Counted from the stretch's first letter, positions 1 through 10,114 are shown. The stretch is DNA of 64,000 nt from Thalassotalea sp. Sam97 (GCF_041379765.1 NZ_CP166919.1:186001-250000), one strand, 5' to 3'. Numbers and translations: made by a program. Notes: generated by a model not told the origin, from the sequence alone.

Positions 1-175
1 GGGCTTAGATACGGTCAATGTTGGCGCTCTTTACGGTGAGTTCAGTAGCTCATGATGTTAACGAAGGTGACCAAAGAACATATGCACTGTGGTGTGAGTT
101 ATTAACTGGTATTGTCAGTTAGGGCCAACGGTAAGATGACCATAGTTGCCGTGATGTTGGTTAGCTTGGGGGTAT

Positions 176-203
176 AAAAAAGCCAGCATCAATGCTGGCT
201 TTT
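176..203 (-). terminator. Rho-independent terminator of pckA
   Basis: A 9-bp perfect inverted repeat (AGCCAGCAT / ATGCTGGCT, 181-200) is followed on the minus strand by a run of six T. It lies about 20 bases past the pckA stop codon. The plus strand also has a short T run, so it may act both ways. Bases 1-175 show no recognisable gene; a short open frame ending near base 55 could be the end of a plus-strand gene but is too short to assign. Confidence 0.85.
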
Positions 204-223
204 GCGATCTTTAATGTCGTTGG

Positions 224-1825
224 TTACAGTTTTGGACCTGCGGCAACTAATTTCTGACCGTGTTCGTTATCGGTAAATTTCTCAAAATTATTAATAAATT
301 TAGCCGCTAAGTCTTCAGCTTTTTGTTGCCACTCGGTTGCATCTTGATAGGTGTCACGCGGATCAAGAATACCGTCATTGACTTGCTCAAGTGACTTAGG
401 AACAGATAAGTTAAACATTGGTAAGGTTTGACATTCAGCCTGTTCAATCGAACCGTCTAAGATAGCATCGATAATGGCACGAGTATCTTTTATTGAGATA
501 CGTTTACCACTGCCATTCCAGCCGGTATTGACTAAATAGGCTTCGGCGCCACTTGCTTGCATACGCTTAACCAATACATCAGCGTATTTGGTTGGGTGTA
601 GACTTAAGAATGCCGCACCAAAACAGCTTGAGAACGTTGGTGTAGGTTCGGTAATACCGCGCTCAGTACCCGCTAGTTTGGCGGTGAAACCAGATAAGAA
701 ATAGTACTCTGTTTGCTCTGGTGTTAATTTCGCAACCGGTGGTAATACCCCAAAGGCGTCTGCGGTAAGGAAGATTACTTTGGTTGCATGGCCGCCACGC
801 GATATCGGTTTAACAATGTTGTCGATGTGGTGAATCGGGTACGATACTCGGGTGTTTTCAGTTTTGCTGGCGTTATCAAAATCGATATCGCCATTTTCTT
901 TAACAACAACATTTTCAAGTAGCGCATCACGGCGGATGGCGTTATAAATGTCGGGTTCGTTTTCAGCGCTTAGATTGATGGTTTTAGCGTAACAGCCACC
1001 TTCAAAGTTAAATACGCCATTGTCATCCCAACCGTGTTCATCATCACCAATTAGCTGGCGATTAGGATCAGTTGATAGGGTTGTTTTACCTGTACCTGAT
1101 AGACCGAAGAAGATCGCTGTGTCACCGTCTTTACCAATGTTAGCGCTACAGTGCATAGAGGCGATTCCCTTTAATGGTAATAGGTAGTTCATCATTGAGA
1201 ACATGCCCTTTTTCATTTCACCACCGTACCAAGTACCACCAATAAGCTGCATGCGCTCGGTTAGGTTAAACGCAACAAAATTTTCAGAGTTTAAGCCTTG
1301 TTGTTGCCAGTTTGGGTTATTGGTCTTAGCGCCATTCATAACCACAAAATCAGGCTCATAGTTTTCTAGCTCTTCATCACTTGGGCGAATGAACATATTC
1401 TTCACAAAGTGTGCTTGCCATGCCACCTCAGTAATGAAGCGTACTTTTAGACGAGTATCTTCATTGGCACCACAAAAAGTATCAACCACAAACAAGCGCT
1501 TCGTTGATAACTGAGTAGTGACGAGATCTTTTAGCTGTACCCAGGTTTCAGGGGACATTGGCTTATTATCATTTTTACCTTGATCAGACCACCAAACGGT
1601 ATCTTTTGTTGTGTCATCTCGAACAATGTATTTATCTTTTGGCGAGCGACCGGTAAAAATACCCGTGTCTACCGCAACCGCACCACTATTGGTAACGGTG
1701 CCCTTCTCAAAACCTTGCAAATCTTGCTTAGTTTCTTCGGCAAATAATGTGTCGTAACTAGGGTTGTGAACGATTTCAGTGGTATTGTGGATACCGTACA
1801 CTGATAAATCTATCGTTTTAGGCAT
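224..1825 (-). CDS. pckA: Phosphoenolpyruvate carboxykinase (ATP)
   Basis: Catalyses ATP-dependent decarboxylation of oxaloacetate to phosphoenolpyruvate, the committed step of gluconeogenesis from TCA acids, in the cytoplasm. The 533-aa length fits the ATP-type family. Seen directly: the phosphate loop GLSGTGKTTLS at residues 241-251, the LIGDDEHGW metal/nucleotide segment at about 258-266, the substrate-binding FTGRSPKDK around R60, and the conserved GGEMKKG around K206. The ATG start has a GGGGAG ribosome site about nine bases upstream. It is transcribed alone toward the terminator at 176-203, with about 250 bp of promoter region up to hslO. Malic enzyme further along the window acts at the same metabolic node. 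Confidence 0.97.
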   Translation of the reverse strand: MPKTIDLSVYGIHNTTEIVHNPSYDTLFAEETKQDLQGFEKGTVTNSGAVAVDTGIFTGRSPKDKYIVRDDTTKDTVWWSDQGKNDNKPMSPETWVQLKDLVTTQLSTKRLFVVDTFCGANEDTRLKVRFITEVAWQAHFVKNMFIRPSDEELENYEPDFVVMNGAKTNNPNWQQQGLNSENFVAFNLTERMQLIGGTWYGGEMKKGMFSMMNYLLPLKGIASMHCSANIGKDGDTAIFFGLSGTGKTTLSTDPNRQLIGDDEHGWDDNGVFNFEGGCYAKTINLSAENEPDIYNAIRRDALLENVVVKENGDIDFDNASKTENTRVSYPIHHIDNIVKPISRGGHATKVIFLTADAFGVLPPVAKLTPEQTEYYFLSGFTAKLAGTERGITEPTPTFSSCFGAAFLSLHPTKYADVLVKRMQASGAEAYLVNTGWNGSGKRISIKDTRAIIDAILDGSIEQAECQTLPMFNLSVPKSLEQVNDGILDPRDTYQDATEWQQKAEDLAAKFINNFEKFTDNEHGQKLVAAGPKL

Positions 1826-2072
1826 TCGAGCGAGCTCCCCAAAATATAAAGTGATGCTGAATTATATTAGAGTTATAAGTCTAAATTCTTGTTGAATTGA
1901 TCGCATACTAAACAATATAAGGGGTAAAGGAAAGGGAAATGTCGACGATGTTGAAAGTTTTTTGAGGGCCTTTCAAAAGTGGCGTTAACAACCGTAAATT
2001 ATAACAAACTCAGGAAAGTTAACGCCAAAAAGGTAGTAAAATTACATCATTTTTATGATGCGAAAATTAGAC

Positions 2073-2930
2073 TTAATTTGGCTGTAATAATGGTTTTAAT
2101 TTTTCAGCATCGAAGTGGTATTCGGTTAAACAGAAATCACAGGTGATATTAAAGGCACCATGTTCCGCTAAATGCTGTTCAATACCTTCCTTGCCCATGT
2201 TGGCTATCGCCGATAAGCATTTATCTTCAGTACAGCCACAAACAAAGCTAACCTGTTGAGGATCATACAAGCGAACTTTCTGTTCATGATAAAGGCGGTA
2301 TAGTATTTCTTGCGCATCAAGCTCAAATACTTCTTTAGCGGTTAACGTATGAGTAAGTTGGCTGATATGTTCAAAATCATCAAGTTGCTGCTGCTTGTCT
2401 TCTGAATCGGGTAATACTTGAATTAACGAGCCCCCTGCTTGCACCGTCGTAACATCAGCATATAGCCAAATACGTGTTGCCAACTGTTCAGATGTGGCAA
2501 AATAATGTTCAAGACATTGCGCTAAGGTATCTCCTTCTAAAGCAACAATACCTTGGTAACGCTCGCCTTGTTTTGGAATAACGGTAATGATCATATTGGC
2601 TTTGCCCATCAAATCATGCAGGCTGTCACCTTCTATATCTGCAACGATGCGGGCTATACCGCGCATTTGTTGCTGATGATCACCATTGATTACCATGTAT
2701 TTAACTGGACCATCACCTTGAATTTGTACGGCAATTTCGCCTTCAAACTTTAGGGTAGCGGTGAGTAGGCATGTTGCAGCCATTAATTCACCCAACAGTT
2801 TTGTTACAGCGCTTGGGTAATCGTGGTTTTCAATAATTTGTTTAAAACTTTGATCAAGCTGTACAAGCTCGCCACGAGCGTGTAAGTCTTCAAATACATA
2901 ACGATGTAATATATCTTTACTAACAGTCAC
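2073..2930 (-). CDS. hslO: Hsp33 redox-regulated holdase chaperone
   Basis: Cytoplasmic chaperone activated by oxidative unfolding, which holds unfolding proteins during oxidative stress. With the GTG start at 2930 the protein is 285 aa, the family's usual size. The zinc-binding redox switch is visible as C231-x-C233 and C264-x-x-C267, almost the E. coli spacing. A longer in-frame ORF reaches 3098 but would run deep into hslR; the GTG start is preferred because AAAGGA sits seven bases before it and the residues that follow (VSKDILHRYVFED) match the normal Hsp33 N-terminus. It begins one base after the hslR stop, so the two genes form the usual hslR-hslO operon. Confidence 0.95.
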   Translation of the reverse strand: MTVSKDILHRYVFEDLHARGELVQLDQSFKQIIENHDYPSAVTKLLGELMAATCLLTATLKFEGEIAVQIQGDGPVKYMVINGDHQQQMRGIARIVADIEGDSLHDLMGKANMIITVIPKQGERYQGIVALEGDTLAQCLEHYFATSEQLATRIWLYADVTTVQAGGSLIQVLPDSEDKQQQLDDFEHISQLTHTLTAKEVFELDAQEILYRLYHEQKVRLYDPQQVSFVCGCTEDKCLSAIANMGKEGIEQHLAEHGAFNITCDFCLTEYHFDAEKLKPLLQPN

Positions 2931-2931
2931 G

Positions 2932-3381
2932 TTAGATCCTTTCTTTAAATTCTCGTAGTTTACGACGTTGTTTTTTATCTGGCTTGGTATCACTGCCAGG
3001 ACTAAATAATACCCCTTGCTTACGAGCGAGGGCGTTATTTTCACGAGTGCTAACGCTTTGCTCGGTTTCCTGATAGAGTGTCTGAGCAAAGCTGGCATCG
3101 CGTCGTCGTTCGGCTAAAGCGATGATTAATACTTCTTTTTCATCGTAGCCTTGACGGACACGGATACGATCGCCAATTTGTACATTTTTACTCGATTTAC
3201 TGCGTTGACCGTTATAAAACACTTTACCACCATCAATCATCTGTTTGGCGATGGCTCGAGTTTTATAAAATCTTGCTGCCCATAGCCATTTATCAAGGCG
3301 TACGGCGGTGTTTTCAATGTTTGCGGATGAATTTTTAGCCACGATATACCTGCTATCAGAAATTTGCCGCATTTTTATCAT
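2932..3381 (-). CDS. hslR: Ribosome-associated heat shock protein Hsp15 (S4 domain)
   Basis: Small RNA-binding protein that binds stalled 50S subunits carrying peptidyl-tRNA and helps recycle them. The S4 RNA-binding fold is clear at about residues 25-90 (RLDKWLWAARFYKTRAIAKQ, then GGKVFYNGQR), followed by a long basic tail rich in Lys/Arg (KPDKKQRRKLREFKERI). At 149 aa it is slightly longer than E. coli Hsp15; the first 20 or so residues are not conserved, so the start could be the internal ATG three codons in. It is the first gene of the hslR-hslO operon. The pairing supports a role in stress handling of ribosomes and proteins. Confidence 0.92.
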   Translation of the reverse strand: MIKMRQISDSRYIVAKNSSANIENTAVRLDKWLWAARFYKTRAIAKQMIDGGKVFYNGQRSKSSKNVQIGDRIRVRQGYDEKEVLIIALAERRRDASFAQTLYQETEQSVSTRENNALARKQGVLFSPGSDTKPDKKQRRKLREFKERI

Positions 3382-3749
3382 AAATGATAAATTTTAGCCA
3401 GTTTAGCCCAACTTTGCGGCGTTTTATTACAAGTTGTTGCCTTTATCAAAATGATTTTACCTTTGAAGATAATTATTACACAAAGGTCAATATGCGCTGT
3501 GCAATAGTCCTCGCTAGCTATGATGCCATTGTCGACAAACGTGGAGCTTTGATTCGTACGTGATTAACTAAGTTCACGACTGATTGTGAAATATAGGAAA
3601 TATTGTGTTTCAATACCGCCAATGTAAATAAATTGTAAATAGCCAGTGTGATTGGCAAAAAAGTCGTTACGGCGCTTGTGACTGGCGTTATCGTTAAGTA
3701 TTATCGGGACAGCGAATTTTTATTAATAGTTTACCGGCAATAGCGAAAT
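3382..3749. other. Intergenic region between hslR and gspC
   Basis: This 368-bp divergent region must carry the promoters of hslRO (minus) and the gsp operon (plus). No convincing ORF, RNA gene or clear palindrome was recognised. The last 60 bases before gspC are AT-rich. Confidence 0.5.
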
Positions 3750-4706
3750 ATGGATCTAGCGCAGATTACTCATCAGTTTCAAACCTTATGGCAGAAAGTG
3801 CCACAAAAGGCATTAAGTCAAGTGTTACTGGTGGTGCTATTTATCTATTTAGCATATTGGGCAGCTGCCACGACTTGGTTGTTGGTACCGCAACCTGTTG
3901 TCACGTCATCGCCAAGCACGGGGGGGGCGTCGGTAAAACAAAAAGCCAATTCAGCCGAAGATATCGATATTAATGCTATCACCAAGCTCAATCTATTTGG
4001 TGAATATAACAAGCCAAGTGCAGTACCTAAGCCAGTACCACAGGTAGAATCTGCGCCGCAAACTAAGCTGCGATTAACCTTAACCGGTGTGGTTGCATCG
4101 GATGACATTAGCATTGCTGCAGCCATCATTGAGTCACAAGGGACACAGGAAACCTACGGTATTGACGATAAAATCACAGGTACGCGAGCTGTATTAAAGC
4201 AAGTACATGCTGACAGAGTTATTATTGAGTCTGCTGGTCGCATGGAAACATTAATGCTCGATGGTTTTGAATACAGCAAACAAATCAATGGTGAAGCGAC
4301 TCAGCCGAAAAACGATAAACGTTCGCTGTCGTTGCGCAATGTCCGAGCACAGCAAGAGAAAAAAGATGACAATTCCGAAGAGGCGCAAGCACGCATTAAA
4401 CAACGCGTTGCGCAACTGAAAACAGATATTTTAAACGATCCCAGTAAGATCACCGATTATCTTAGAATTTCACCCTATCGTCGTGAAGGCAAAGTGGTTG
4501 GTTATCGTTTGATGCCGAGCAAAGATCCAGAATTTTTCCAAGAAGTTGGACTAATTGCTGGTGATATTGCTGTGCAAATCAATGGCCGTGATTTAACTGA
4601 CATGCGAGAAGCACAACAAGCACTTATGGAACTTCGTAGTGCTGAGCATGTCGACTTATTAGTTGAACGCGATGGCGTATTACACGATATTTCCTTGGGA
4701 CTATAA
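3750..4706 (+). CDS. gspC: Type II secretion inner-membrane protein GspC
   Basis: Links the inner-membrane platform to the secretin and helps recruit substrates. Seen: a short cytoplasmic N-terminus, one transmembrane helix at about residues 23-46, a Pro/Ser linker, the homology region at about 75-175 that binds GspD (KLNLFGEY, LTGVVAS), a charged linker, and a PDZ-like C-terminal domain at about 235-315 (GEVGLIAGDIAVQINGRDL type). At 318 aa it is normal size. It is the first gene of gspC-N, without gspA/B, and the upstream region is the only place for the operon promoter. The next gene starts 19 bases downstream. Confidence 0.95.
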   Translation: MDLAQITHQFQTLWQKVPQKALSQVLLVVLFIYLAYWAAATTWLLVPQPVVTSSPSTGGASVKQKANSAEDIDINAITKLNLFGEYNKPSAVPKPVPQVESAPQTKLRLTLTGVVASDDISIAAAIIESQGTQETYGIDDKITGTRAVLKQVHADRVIIESAGRMETLMLDGFEYSKQINGEATQPKNDKRSLSLRNVRAQQEKKDDNSEEAQARIKQRVAQLKTDILNDPSKITDYLRISPYRREGKVVGYRLMPSKDPEFFQEVGLIAGDIAVQINGRDLTDMREAQQALMELRSAEHVDLLVERDGVLHDISLGL

Positions 4707-4725
4707 CACTAACTGGAGAAGATTC

Positions 4726-6849
4726 ATGCGCCGAATTCTTTGCGCAAATACAATAAAAAAAGCCTCTGCGGGTATGCTAACCGCCATCGCTATGGCATCA
4801 AGCCTAAACGTATCGAACGTTTGGGCGGCACAGTACTCTCCAAACTTTAAAGGCACTGAAATTACCGAGTTTATTAACATTGTTGGTAAAAACCTTAAGA
4901 AAACCATCATTGTTGACCCAAAAGTACGCGGTAAGGTGAATGTTCGCAGTTACGACTTATTAACCGAGCGCCAGTACTACCAATTCTTTCTCAATGTGCT
5001 TGAGGTTTATGGCTTTGCAGTAGTTGAAATGGACAACAACATTTTAAAGGTTGTGCCAAATAAAGAAGCCAAAACGAGAAACATTCCGGTCGTTGGCGAC
5101 AATAACCCTGGTGTTGGCGATGAAATGGTTACCCGTGTTATTGAAGTAAAAAATGTATCGGTGCGTGAATTATCGCCATTACTACGTCAATTAAGTGACC
5201 AAGCCGGTGGCGGTAACGTCGTTCACTACGAGCCATCTAATGTGATTATGATGACCGGTACGGCAGCGGTGGTGAATCGTCTTGCCAATATCATTCAACG
5301 TGTTGATAGAGCCGGCGATAAAGATGTGCAAATGGTTAAGCTTGAGCACGCATCAGCTGGCGAAATGGTGCGTATTATCGAAAACATCAACAAACCCGCG
5401 ACCGGTAAATCGGACACCCCGGCGTTTTTAATCCCACAAATTGTCGCCGACGATCGTACCAATACTGTCATTATCTCTGGTGAGCGCCAAGCGCGTGCAC
5501 GTATTGCTAAATTGATCGCTCGTCTTGATAGCGAATTAGAAACCTCAGGTAACACCCGCGTTTACTATCTTAAATACTCTAAGGCTAAAGACTTAGTTCA
5601 AGTATTACAAAGCGTTAGTGACTCAATTCAAAAGTCGACTACCAGCACAGGAACAACAGGGACACCGGCGGTTCGTCGTAACTCGCAGCGTAATGTCTCA
5701 ATTGAAGCGCATGAAGATACCAATACCTTAGTGATTACCGCTGAGCCTGACATGTTGCGCTCATTAGAGTCGGTAATTCGCCAGTTAGATGTACGCCGTG
5801 CGCAAGTTCTGGTTGAAGCAATTATCGTCGAAGTATTCGAGTCAAACGGTGCCCAGCTTGGTATTCAATGGGGGTCGGCCGAGGGTGGCTTCACCCAGTT
5901 TACTAATGGTGTAGTGCCTATTTCAGGTATTGCAGCTGGTGCGGTTGCCGCTGAAGGAGAAAAAGCCTCACAAACAACGATCACCAATGCCGATGGTTCG
6001 ATTACCGAGTCTAAAAACCCAGATACACGTGGCGATTACACCATCCTTGCGCAATTGCTAGGTAACGTCAGCGGTATGATGTTTGGTTTAGTTGACGATG
6101 ATTGGGGCGCGATCGTTCAAGCGGTGAGCAGTGATGTAAACTCAAACATCTTAGCAACACCAAGTATTACCACGCTAGATAACGAAGAAGCCTACTTTAT
6201 TGTCGGTCAGGAAGTGCCGATCATCACTGGCTCATCTACCGGTAGTAATAACTCAAATCCATTCCAAACGGTAGATCGTAAAGAAGTGGGTATCAAGTTA
6301 AAAGTCACCCCACAAGTGAATGAAGGCACTGGTGTACAACTGATGATTGAGCAAGAAGTGTCATCGGTAAGTGGTGCAACCGGTGTTGATATTGCCATTA
6401 ATAAACGTGAGATAAAAACTACGGTGATGGCCGACCATGGCTCAACGGTTGTGTTAGGTGGTTTGATTGACGAAGATGTGCAAGAGTCGCAACAAAAAGT
6501 CCCGCTATTGGGTGATATCCCTATTCTAGGTCATTTATTCCGCTCGACCGGCACCACCACGCGTAAACGTAATTTGATGGTGTTCTTGCGTCCAACGATT
6601 CTGCGTGAAGGTTCAGCGATGGATGCCATCACTAAGAAAAAATACAACTACATGCGTGCGGTTGAACTGCAAAAACAAGAAGAGGGCTTGTCGTTAATGG
6701 ACGATGAGAAACTGCCTCTATTACCTGAGTGGCAAGACAGTTTAGAGTTACCACCATCGTTTAATCAGTACATGCAAAATCGTGCTACAGAAAAGTTTGA
6801 ACAAGAGGTTGTTGAGCCGGCATTGCGAGAAGGTGATGATGAGCAATAA
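4726..6849 (+). CDS. gspD: Type II secretion secretin GspD
   Basis: Forms the outer-membrane multimeric gate through which folded exoproteins leave. The ATG at 4726 follows a CTGGAGA ribosome site and begins a signal peptide (MRRIL...SNVWA-AQYSPN); an ORF open to 4663 would overlap gspC and lack it. The 707-aa protein shows N0-N3 domains (FKGTEITEFINIVGKN; VIEVKNVSVRELSPLLRQL; VYYLKYSKAKDLVQVLQ) and the secretin core, with ATPSITTLDNEEA, VGQEVPI and VPLLGDIPILGHLFR. The C-terminus is acidic and ends in overlap with gspE. No pilotin gene is seen nearby. Confidence 0.96.
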   Translation: MRRILCANTIKKASAGMLTAIAMASSLNVSNVWAAQYSPNFKGTEITEFINIVGKNLKKTIIVDPKVRGKVNVRSYDLLTERQYYQFFLNVLEVYGFAVVEMDNNILKVVPNKEAKTRNIPVVGDNNPGVGDEMVTRVIEVKNVSVRELSPLLRQLSDQAGGGNVVHYEPSNVIMMTGTAAVVNRLANIIQRVDRAGDKDVQMVKLEHASAGEMVRIIENINKPATGKSDTPAFLIPQIVADDRTNTVIISGERQARARIAKLIARLDSELETSGNTRVYYLKYSKAKDLVQVLQSVSDSIQKSTTSTGTTGTPAVRRNSQRNVSIEAHEDTNTLVITAEPDMLRSLESVIRQLDVRRAQVLVEAIIVEVFESNGAQLGIQWGSAEGGFTQFTNGVVPISGIAAGAVAAEGEKASQTTITNADGSITESKNPDTRGDYTILAQLLGNVSGMMFGLVDDDWGAIVQAVSSDVNSNILATPSITTLDNEEAYFIVGQEVPIITGSSTGSNNSNPFQTVDRKEVGIKLKVTPQVNEGTGVQLMIEQEVSSVSGATGVDIAINKREIKTTVMADHGSTVVLGGLIDEDVQESQQKVPLLGDIPILGHLFRSTGTTTRKRNLMVFLRPTILREGSAMDAITKKKYNYMRAVELQKQEEGLSLMDDEKLPLLPEWQDSLELPPSFNQYMQNRATEKFEQEVVEPALREGDDEQ

Positions 6850-8419
6850 CGAGCAGTTACCATTAGGTGATGAAGCCGAAGCATTAATTGATAGTGCAGC
6901 CAATGATGAGCAATTGTTGCAAGATGAACAAGCCGTTGCCGCCGTTGGTCGTGATCCGGTGCGTTTACCATTTGGTTTTGCGAAGCGTCATGGTGTGCTG
7001 ACCGAGCAACAAGAGCAGCAATTAATTTTGCATTGTTCAGGGCAGCCTAAGCTATCGACTTTGCTCGAAGTACAGCGCTACTTGAAGACATCGTTTAATG
7101 TTGAAATACATGACCATGATGAATTTGAGCGATTATTAACGCTGGCTTATCAGCGCGACTCTTCGGAAGCACAACAGTTAATGGAAGATATTGGTAATGA
7201 GGCCAATTTGTATTCGCTTGCTGATGAAATTCATGATGTTGAAGACTTGCTCGAAAACGAAGATGATGCGCCGATCATTAAATTAATCAACGCTATGTTA
7301 TCTGAGGCGATCAAAGAAAGCGCATCGGATATTCATATCGAAACCTTTGAAAAAGTATTAAAAATTCGTTTCCGTGTCGATGGTGTATTGCGCGAAATTT
7401 TAAAACCAAATCGTAAGCTAGCATCCATGTTAGTATCACGTATTAAGGTTATGGCTAAGCTTGATATCGCCGAAAAACGTATCCCCCAAGATGGTCGTAT
7501 TTCCCTGCTTATTGGTGGTCGTGCCGTAGATGTGCGAGTATCAACCATGCCGTCGAGTCATGGCGAGCGTGTAGTATTGCGTTTATTAGATAAAAACGCT
7601 GCGCGGTTAAACTTAGTTGACTTAGGCATGACTAATGAGATCCGCAAAAAATTTACCGATGTTATCAATAAACCGCATGGTATTATTTTGGTGACCGGCC
7701 CGACCGGCTCTGGTAAAAGTACCACTTTATATGCTGGTTTGACACAGATTGACTCGCGTGAGCGCAATATTTTAACGGTTGAAGATCCGATAGAATTTGC
7801 TATTGAAGGTATTGGTCAAACCCAGGTAAACACGAAAGTAGATATGACGTTTGCTCGAGGCTTGCGCGCTATATTACGTCAAGATCCGGATGTGGTGATG
7901 GTGGGGGAGATCCGTGATTTGGAAACGGCTCAAATTGCTGTGCAGGCCAGTTTAACGGGTCACTTGGTGTTATCAACCTTGCATACCAACACTGCCGCAG
8001 GGGCAATCACCCGTTTAGAAGACATGGGCATTGAGCCATTCTTATTATCTTCAAGTTTATTGGGTGTACTTGCTCAACGTTTAGTGCGTACCTTATGTCC
8101 ACATTGTAAAGAACAGCATGTAGCTACCGAAGAGGAAGCACGCTTGCTTGGTGTTGACGAGCAAGCACAGCATATTATTTACCGCGCTGTCGGTTGTGAA
8201 AAGTGTAAATATCTTGGTTATCGCGGTCGTACCGGTATTCATGAGTTATTGGTAGTTGACGATAACGTTCGTGAGCTGATTCAAAATAATGCTGGTGAGC
8301 AAGCCATCGTCAATATGGTGCGCCAACACACGCCGAGTATTCGCCATGATGGTTTTGACAAGGTACTTGCTGGCGAAACCACATTGGAAGAAATTTTACG
8401 AGTAACCCGGGAAGGTTAA
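6839..8419 (+). CDS. gspE: Type II secretion ATPase GspE
   Basis: Cytoplasmic hexameric ATPase that powers the pseudopilus. Seen: N1E domain that contacts GspL, then Walker A GPTGSGKST at about residue 287, the Asp box and Walker B (PDVVMVGEIRDLETA), the His box (GHLVLSTLHTNTA), and a tetracysteine zinc motif (CPHC ... CEKC). The start is 6839 or the ATG one codon upstream; the AGAAGG ribosome site at 6827-6832 fits 6839 better. A longer open frame starting at 6782 lies inside gspD and is not family-like. It overlaps gspD by 11 bases, indicating translational coupling. Confidence 0.96.
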   Translation: MSNNEQLPLGDEAEALIDSAANDEQLLQDEQAVAAVGRDPVRLPFGFAKRHGVLTEQQEQQLILHCSGQPKLSTLLEVQRYLKTSFNVEIHDHDEFERLLTLAYQRDSSEAQQLMEDIGNEANLYSLADEIHDVEDLLENEDDAPIIKLINAMLSEAIKESASDIHIETFEKVLKIRFRVDGVLREILKPNRKLASMLVSRIKVMAKLDIAEKRIPQDGRISLLIGGRAVDVRVSTMPSSHGERVVLRLLDKNAARLNLVDLGMTNEIRKKFTDVINKPHGIILVTGPTGSGKSTTLYAGLTQIDSRERNILTVEDPIEFAIEGIGQTQVNTKVDMTFARGLRAILRQDPDVVMVGEIRDLETAQIAVQASLTGHLVLSTLHTNTAAGAITRLEDMGIEPFLLSSSLLGVLAQRLVRTLCPHCKEQHVATEEEARLLGVDEQAQHIIYRAVGCEKCKYLGYRGRTGIHELLVVDDNVRELIQNNAGEQAIVNMVRQHTPSIRHDGFDKVLAGETTLEEILRVTREG

Positions 8420-8424
8420 GCTAA

Positions 8425-9639
8425 ATGGCGGCATTTGATTACCAAGCGGTGGATAGCCGAGGTAAAAATAAAAAAGGTGTAATTGAAGGCGATAACGCAA
8501 GACAAGTACGTTCAATGCTACGTGAACAAGGCTTGATTCCCCTGCAAGTGACGCCATCATTAGCGAAAGAGAAACAGCAATCATCGGCAGTACGCTTTGG
8601 TCGACAAAAAATATCGGCGGCAGAGCTTGCGCTGATCACTCGACAATTAGCAACTCTGGTCGAGTCCGGCTTGCCATTAGAAGAATCGCTGATGGCTGTT
8701 GCCGAGCAGTGCGAAAAAGATAAACTAAAAAGTATGATTATGTCGGTCCGAGGCAAAGTTAACGAAGGTTTTACCTTGGCTGACTCTATGGCTGAATTTC
8801 CTTACATTTTCGATAACTTGTTTCGTGCGATGGTAGCCGCTGGTGAAAAGTCAGGCCATTTAGATAAGGTATTAAATCGTCTTGCCGACTATACCGAGCA
8901 ACGTCAAAATATGCGGTCGCAAATTATTCAAGCATCGATTTATCCGGTCATTATGACGTTAGTCGCGGTATCTGTTATCGTGGTGTTATTGGTTGCTGTG
9001 GTACCACAAATTGTCGGCCAATTTGATCACCTAGGTGAGCAACTCCCTGCAACGACGCAATTGCTCATCGCGGTGAGTGAATTTTTACAAAATTACGTGT
9101 TGTGGATTGTCGCTGCAATTATTATCGCCTTGCTTGTCTTTAAGCAAATGATGAAAAAAGCCAACTTTCGCATGCGGGTCCATCAAAAGTCACTATCGGT
9201 GCCAATAACAGGCAAAGTAACCAAAGGTTTGAATACCGCACGCTTTGCCCGTACATTGAGTATCTTAACGGCAAGCTCTGTGCCACTGCTGGAAAGTATG
9301 CGCATCGCCGGTGAAGTTCTCACCAATGATTTTATTAAAGTTAAGGTCCAAGAAGCTGCCGATAAAGTCCGTGAAGGTGGTAGTCTGCAGGCGTCTTTAA
9401 AACAAACAAAACTATTTCCGCCGATGATGGTCCATATGATCGCGAGTGGTGAAAAATCTGGTGAGCTTGAGTCTATGCTTGAGCGCGCTGCTGATAATCA
9501 AGATAAACAATTTGAGGCGTTAGTCGGTATCTCGTTAAAGGTATTTGAACCAGCCCTAATGGTTACCATGGGGGTAATTGTGTTGTTTATCGTTATGGCT
9601 ATTGTTCAGCCAATATTGCAATTAAATACAATGATATAA
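8425..9639 (+). CDS. gspF: Type II secretion inner-membrane platform protein GspF
   Basis: Polytopic platform protein that couples GspE to pseudopilin assembly. The 404-aa length is standard. It has two copies of the T2SSF cytoplasmic domain (LARQLATLVESGLPLEESL at about 75-95 and FARTLSILTASSVPLLESM at about 275-295), each ending in the AAGEKSGHLD / ASGEKSGELE signature, and three membrane helices at about 170-195, 220-240 and 375-400. It starts five bases after the gspE stop, inside the gsp operon. Confidence 0.96.
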   Translation: MAAFDYQAVDSRGKNKKGVIEGDNARQVRSMLREQGLIPLQVTPSLAKEKQQSSAVRFGRQKISAAELALITRQLATLVESGLPLEESLMAVAEQCEKDKLKSMIMSVRGKVNEGFTLADSMAEFPYIFDNLFRAMVAAGEKSGHLDKVLNRLADYTEQRQNMRSQIIQASIYPVIMTLVAVSVIVVLLVAVVPQIVGQFDHLGEQLPATTQLLIAVSEFLQNYVLWIVAAIIIALLVFKQMMKKANFRMRVHQKSLSVPITGKVTKGLNTARFARTLSILTASSVPLLESMRIAGEVLTNDFIKVKVQEAADKVREGGSLQASLKQTKLFPPMMVHMIASGEKSGELESMLERAADNQDKQFEALVGISLKVFEPALMVTMGVIVLFIVMAIVQPILQLNTMI

Positions 9640-9649
9640 GGTGTTGTTA

Positions 9650-10114
9650 ATGAAAATTCAAAAGCGTCGTAATGCACGCGGTTTCACATTATTTGAAATC
9701 ATGATTGTTATCGTTATTTTAGGTTTGCTTGGTGCCATGGTATTGCCTAATGTGATGGGTAATTTAGACCGTGCTAACGTGCAAAAAGCCATCTCAGATG
9801 TGCAAGCATTAGAAAAAGCGCTGATTACTTATAAAGCCGATAACTTTAACTTCCCAACTACAGAGCAAGGCTTAGAAGCATTGGTTGAGCCTACCGATAT
9901 CGAACCAACACCGCGTCGCTTTTTAGAAGGCGGCTATATTTCTTCATTACCGCTTGATCCATGGGGTAATGATTACATTTTAATTAGCCCGGGTGAGTTC
10001 GGTCGCTACGATGTATTTTCTGCAGGTGAAGATGGTGAACCAGGTACCGATGACGACATTGGTAATTGGAACATTAAACAGTGGCAAGAAGGTGGTCCAA
10101 ACGCTGGTAATTAG
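9650..10114 (+). CDS. gspG: Major pseudopilin GspG
   Basis: Main subunit of the type II pseudopilus. The prepilin signal is RNARG cut before FTLFEIMIVIVIL, with the essential Glu at +5, followed by the hydrophobic helix. The C-terminal calcium-binding loop typical of GspG is present (GEDGEPGTDDDIGNW). The ATG at 9650 follows an AAGG site; the frame is open to a GTG at 9641, but the ATG gives the usual short leader. At 154 aa it is the family size. Confidence 0.96.
   Translation: MKIQKRRNARGFTLFEIMIVIVILGLLGAMVLPNVMGNLDRANVQKAISDVQALEKALITYKADNFNFPTTEQGLEALVEPTDIEPTPRRFLEGGYISSLPLDPWGNDYILISPGEFGRYDVFSAGEDGEPGTDDDIGNWNIKQWQEGGPNAGN

Noticed and set aside
2553..2753. Plus-strand ORF of 66 aa inside hslO
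   Set aside because: Opposite-strand shadow of hslO with no ribosome site and no family-like sequence.
2931..3098. N-terminal extension of Hsp33 to 341 aa
   Set aside because: It lies wholly inside hslR; the GTG at 2930 has a good ribosome site and gives the normal 285-aa protein.
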